Assembly (NCBI RefSeq): GCF_000003605.2
Contig: NW_003144206.1
Span: forward strand, 1 to 43,515
DNA length: 43,515 bases
Direction of reading: 5' to 3'
From: Saccoglossus kowalevskii
Lineage: Eukaryota > Hemichordata > Enteropneusta > Harrimaniidae
Shown in pieces: positions 40,560-43,515 of this stretch. Below the pieces are notes generated by a model. It ran no database searches, was not told the DNA's origin, and was given only the letters and a program-made list of their open reading frames with translations. The stretch's first letter is position 1, and every line of letters starts with the position of its first letter. Made by a program: the position numbers and the translations under genes.

Positions 40560-41435
40560 TTACACCATTTACACCAGCACCATTTACACAGATTACACTA
40601 TAAGAGTGCCATTTACAGATTACACTATAAGAGTGCCATTTACGCCAAGATCACTATTTACACTATGGTTACACTATAAGAGCACCATTTACACAGATTA
40701 CACTATAAGAGTGCCATTTACACCAAGATCACTATTTACACTATGGTTACACTATAAGAGCACCATTTACACAGATTACACTATAAGAGTGCCATTTACA
40801 CCAAGATCACTATTTACACTATGGTTGCACTATAAGAGCACCATTTACACAGATTACACTATAAGAGTGCCATTTACACCAAGATCACTATTTACACTAT
40901 GGTTACACTATAAGAGCACCATTTACACAGATTACACTATAAGAGTGCCGTTTACGCAAAGATCACTATTTACACTATGGTTACACTATAAGAGCACCAT
41001 TTACACAGATTACACTATAAGAGTGCCATTTACAGATTACACTATAAGAGTGCCATTTACGCCAAGATCACTATTTACACTATGGTTACACTATAAGAGC
41101 ACCATTTACACAGATTACACTATAAGAGTGCCATTTACACAGATTACACTATAAGAGTGCCATTTACGCCAAGATCACTATTTACACTATGGTTACACTA
41201 TAAGAGCACCATTTACACAGATTACACTATAAGAGTGCCATTTACACAGATTACACTATAAGAGCACCATTTACACAGATTACACTATAAGAGTGCCATT
41301 TACAGCAAGATCACTATTTACACTATGGTTACACTATAAGAGCACCATTTACACAGATTACACTATAAGAGCACCATTTACACAGATTACACTATAAGAG
41401 TGCCATTTACGCCAAGATCACTATTTACACTATGG
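40560..41435 (+). repeat. M-delimited HOR block, 876 bp, lacking G
   Basis: Regular 78-bp units. GCCGTTTACGCAAAG near 40948 is private to this block. Confidence 0.8.
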
Positions 41436-42068
41436 TTACACCATTTACACCAGCACCATTTACACAGATTACACTATAAGAGTGCCATTTACAGATTACA
41501 CTACAAGAGTGCCATTTACAGCAAGATCACTATTTACACTATGGTTACACTATAAGAGCACCATTTACACAGATTACACTATAAGAGTGCCATTTACGCC
41601 AAGATCACTATTTACACTATGGTTACACTATAAGAGCACCATTTACACAGATTACACTATAAGAGTGCCATTTACACCAAGATCACTATTTACATTATGG
41701 TTACACTATAAGAGCACCATTTACACAGATTACACTATAAGAGCGCCATTTACAGCAAGATCACTATTTACACTATGGTTACACTATAAGAGCACCATTT
41801 ACACAGATTACACTATAAGAGTGCCATTTACGCCAAGATCACCATTTACACTATGGTTATACTATAAGAGCACCATTTACACAGATTACACTATAAGAGT
41901 GCCATTTACAGATTACACTATCAGAGTGCCATTTACGCCAAGATCACTATTTACACTATGGTTACACTATAAGAGCACCATTTACACAGATTACACTATA
42001 AGAGTGCCATTTACACAGATTACACTATAAGAGTGCCATTTACGCCAAGATCACTATTTACACTATGG
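41436..42068 (+). repeat. M-delimited HOR block, 633 bp, shortest in the window
   Basis: M-to-M distance is only 633 bp, with no G. Carries CACTACAAG near 41500. The usual run of free 29-bp units before M is reduced. Confidence 0.8.
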
Positions 42069-43515
42069 TTACACCATTTACACCAGCACCATTTACACAG
42101 ATTACACTATAAGAGTGCCATTTACAGATTACACTATAAGAGTGCCATTTACAGCAAGATCACTATTTACACTATGGTTACACTATAAGAGCACCATTTA
42201 CACAGATTACACTATAAGAGTGCCATTTACGCCAAGATCACTATTTACACTATGGTTACACTATAAGAGCACCATTTACACAGATTACACTATAAGAGTG
42301 CCATTTACGCCAAGATCACTATTTACATTATGGTTACACTATAAGAGCACCATTTACACAGATTACACTATAAGAGCGCAATTTACAGCAAGATCACTAT
42401 TTACACTATGGTTACACTATAAGTGCACCATTTACACAGATTACACTATAAGAGTGCCATTTACGCCAAGATCACCATTTACACTATGGTTATACTATAA
42501 GAGCACCATTTACACAGATTACACTATAAGAGTGCCATTTACAGATTACACTATAAGAGTGCCATTTACGCCAAGATCACTATTTACACTATGGTTACAC
42601 TATAAGAGCACCATTTACACAGATTACACTATAAGAGTGCCATTTATACAGATTACACTATAAGAGTGCCATTTACAGATTACACTATAAGAGTGCCATT
42701 TACAGCAAGATCACTATTTACACTATGGTTACACTATAAGAGCACCATTTACACAGATTACACTATAAGAGTGCCATTTACGCCAAGATCACTATTTACA
42801 TTATGGTTACACTATAAGAGAACCATTTACACAGATTACACTATAAGAGCGCCATTTACAGCAAGATCACTATTTACACTATGGTTACACTATAAGAGCA
42901 CCATTTACACAGATTACACTATAAGAGTGCCATTTTACGCCAAGATCACCATTTACACTATGGTTATACTATAAGAGCACCATTTACACAGATTACACTA
43001 TAAGAGTGCCATTTACAGATTACACTATAAGAGTGCCATTTACGCCAAGATCACTATTTACACTATGGTTACACCATAAGAGCACCATTTACACAGATTA
43101 CACTATAACAGTGCCATTTACACAGATTACACTATAAGAGTGCCATTTACGCCAAGATCACTATTTACACTATGGTTACACTATAAGAGCACCATTTACA
43201 CAGATTACACTATAAGAGTGCCATTTACACAGATTACACTATAAGAGCACCATTTACACAGATTACACTATAAGAGTGCCATTTACAGCAAGATCACTAT
43301 TTACACTATGGTTACACTATAAGAGCACCATTTACACAGATTACACTATAAGAGCACCATTTACACAGATTACACTATAAGAGTGCCATTTACGCCAAGA
43401 TCACTATTTACACTATGATTACACTATAAGAGTGCCATTTACACAGATTACACTATGAGAGTGCAAATTTACACTATGGTTACACTATAAGAGCACCATT
43501 TACACAGATACACTG
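42069..43515 (+). repeat. Last HOR block, running off the window end
   Basis: It begins with M and follows the 24487-25757 block in order, with one extra 78-bp unit (offset 17582, then 17660). It has GCGCAATTT, AAGTGCACC, ATACAGATTAC, GAGAACCATTT and AACAGTG (43107). The last 80 bases show denser changes (CTATGAGAGTGCAAATTT, ACAGATACACTG). Confidence 0.8.

Larger units (their letters stand above)
1..43515. repeat. Satellite DNA array spanning the whole window, 78-bp basic unit
   Basis: Every line of the window can be read as variants of one 78-bp unit and its submonomers. No stretch of unrelated sequence of even 100 bases is visible, and neither array edge lies inside the window. By eye most units differ from consensus at only a few positions. 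Recurring small variants (TACGCC/TACACC/TACAGC, GAGTGCC/GAGCACC/GAGCGCC, CTATGG/CTATGA, GGTTACAC/GGTTGCAC/GGTTATAC) mark unit subtypes. The size, homogeneity and layered higher-order organisation are typical of eukaryotic satellites evolving by unequal exchange. The family and host are not recognised. No gene, RNA gene, promoter, mobile element or origin can be supported in any gap, because there are no gaps. Confidence 0.97.

Noticed and set aside
7..42974. About 70 open frames of 69-295 codons on the + strand, all with the same 26-residue periodicity
   Set aside because: They start only at GTG, have no ribosome-binding context, differ only by repeat number, and end at the same phase-shift stop. 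They follow from a 78-bp unit with one stop-free frame. Not annotated as genes.
1..43515. CRISPR array
   Set aside because: Short direct repeats are present, but there are no unique spacers of uniform length. Everything between repeats is itself repeat, and no cas gene is present.
1..43515. TATA-box-like word CTATAAGAG in every A and C submonomer, roughly a thousand times
   Set aside because: It is part of the repeat consensus and has no associated gene, initiator or other promoter element. Repetition alone is not evidence of promoter function.
1..43515. Centromere-type CENP-B box or telomeric repeat
   Set aside because: I found no match to the CENP-B box core pattern and no TTAGGG- or TTTAGGG-type runs. 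Centromeric function cannot be claimed from this sequence.
1..43515. Transposon, LTR or inverted-repeat element embedded in the array
   Set aside because: No terminal inverted repeats, poly-A tails, target-site duplications or transposase or reverse-transcriptase coding sequence. The divergent patches are still satellite-derived.
1..43515. tRNA, rRNA or structured small RNA
   Set aside because: No cloverleaf arms, conserved rRNA words or stable stem-loops were seen. The units lack obvious internal complementarity.
43430..43515. Array edge at the right end of the window
   Set aside because: Variation is denser in the last 80 bases, but the sequence is still satellite up to the final base. 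This could equally be an end-of-contig quality effect.

Overview
The whole 43.5 kb window is one continuous tandem-repeat (satellite) array. I see no protein-coding gene, RNA gene, transposon or unique sequence anywhere in it, and the array runs off both ends. It reads as a eukaryotic satellite of the heterochromatic kind. No host marker is present, I do not recognise the family, and I cannot name the organism. The consensus unit is about 36% GC. The + strand is strongly C-over-G skewed (18 C against 10 G per consensus unit). All counts and offsets below come from reading the sequence by eye, not from software.

Structure is nested. (1) The basic unit is 78 bp, made of three related submonomers: A (29 bp, ending ATAAGAGTGCC), B (18 bp, ATTTACGCCAAGATCACT) and C (31 bp, ending ATAAGAGCACC). 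B looks like A without its 11-bp tail. Extra free-standing A units (29 bp) and a short A form lacking one AC dinucleotide (27 bp) are interspersed. (2) These units form higher-order repeats (HORs). A truncated-C junction (here called M, core ATTTACACCAGCACC) occurs 22 times, and a diagnostic double variant (here called G, core ATACAGATGACAC) occurs 19 times. M-to-G spacing is 454 bp in nine blocks and 376 bp in three, a difference of exactly one 78-bp unit. Whole M-to-M blocks of 1226, 1304 and 1382 bp also step by 78. (3) A second HOR type, defined by a fixed set of small variants at constant spacing, occurs five times between 2.2 and 17.0 kb. (4) Longer copies of 0.6-1.2 kb recur up to about 34 kb apart at constant offset.

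Layout: 1-5769 lacks M and mixes segments whose near-copies lie elsewhere. 5770-18661 has long M-blocks carrying four of the five type-II copies. 18662-31310 has M/G blocks, including runs of about 1.2-1.4 kb HORs with shared private variants. 31311-43515 has shorter and more irregular blocks, a divergent patch near 32.65-33.11 kb and a scrambled patch near 37.2-37.37 kb.

The long open frames on the + strand follow from repeat arithmetic: 78 and 27 are multiples of 3, and one frame of the unit lacks stops. They begin only at GTG, end wherever a 29-bp unit shifts the frame, and have no gene context, so I annotate none as genes.
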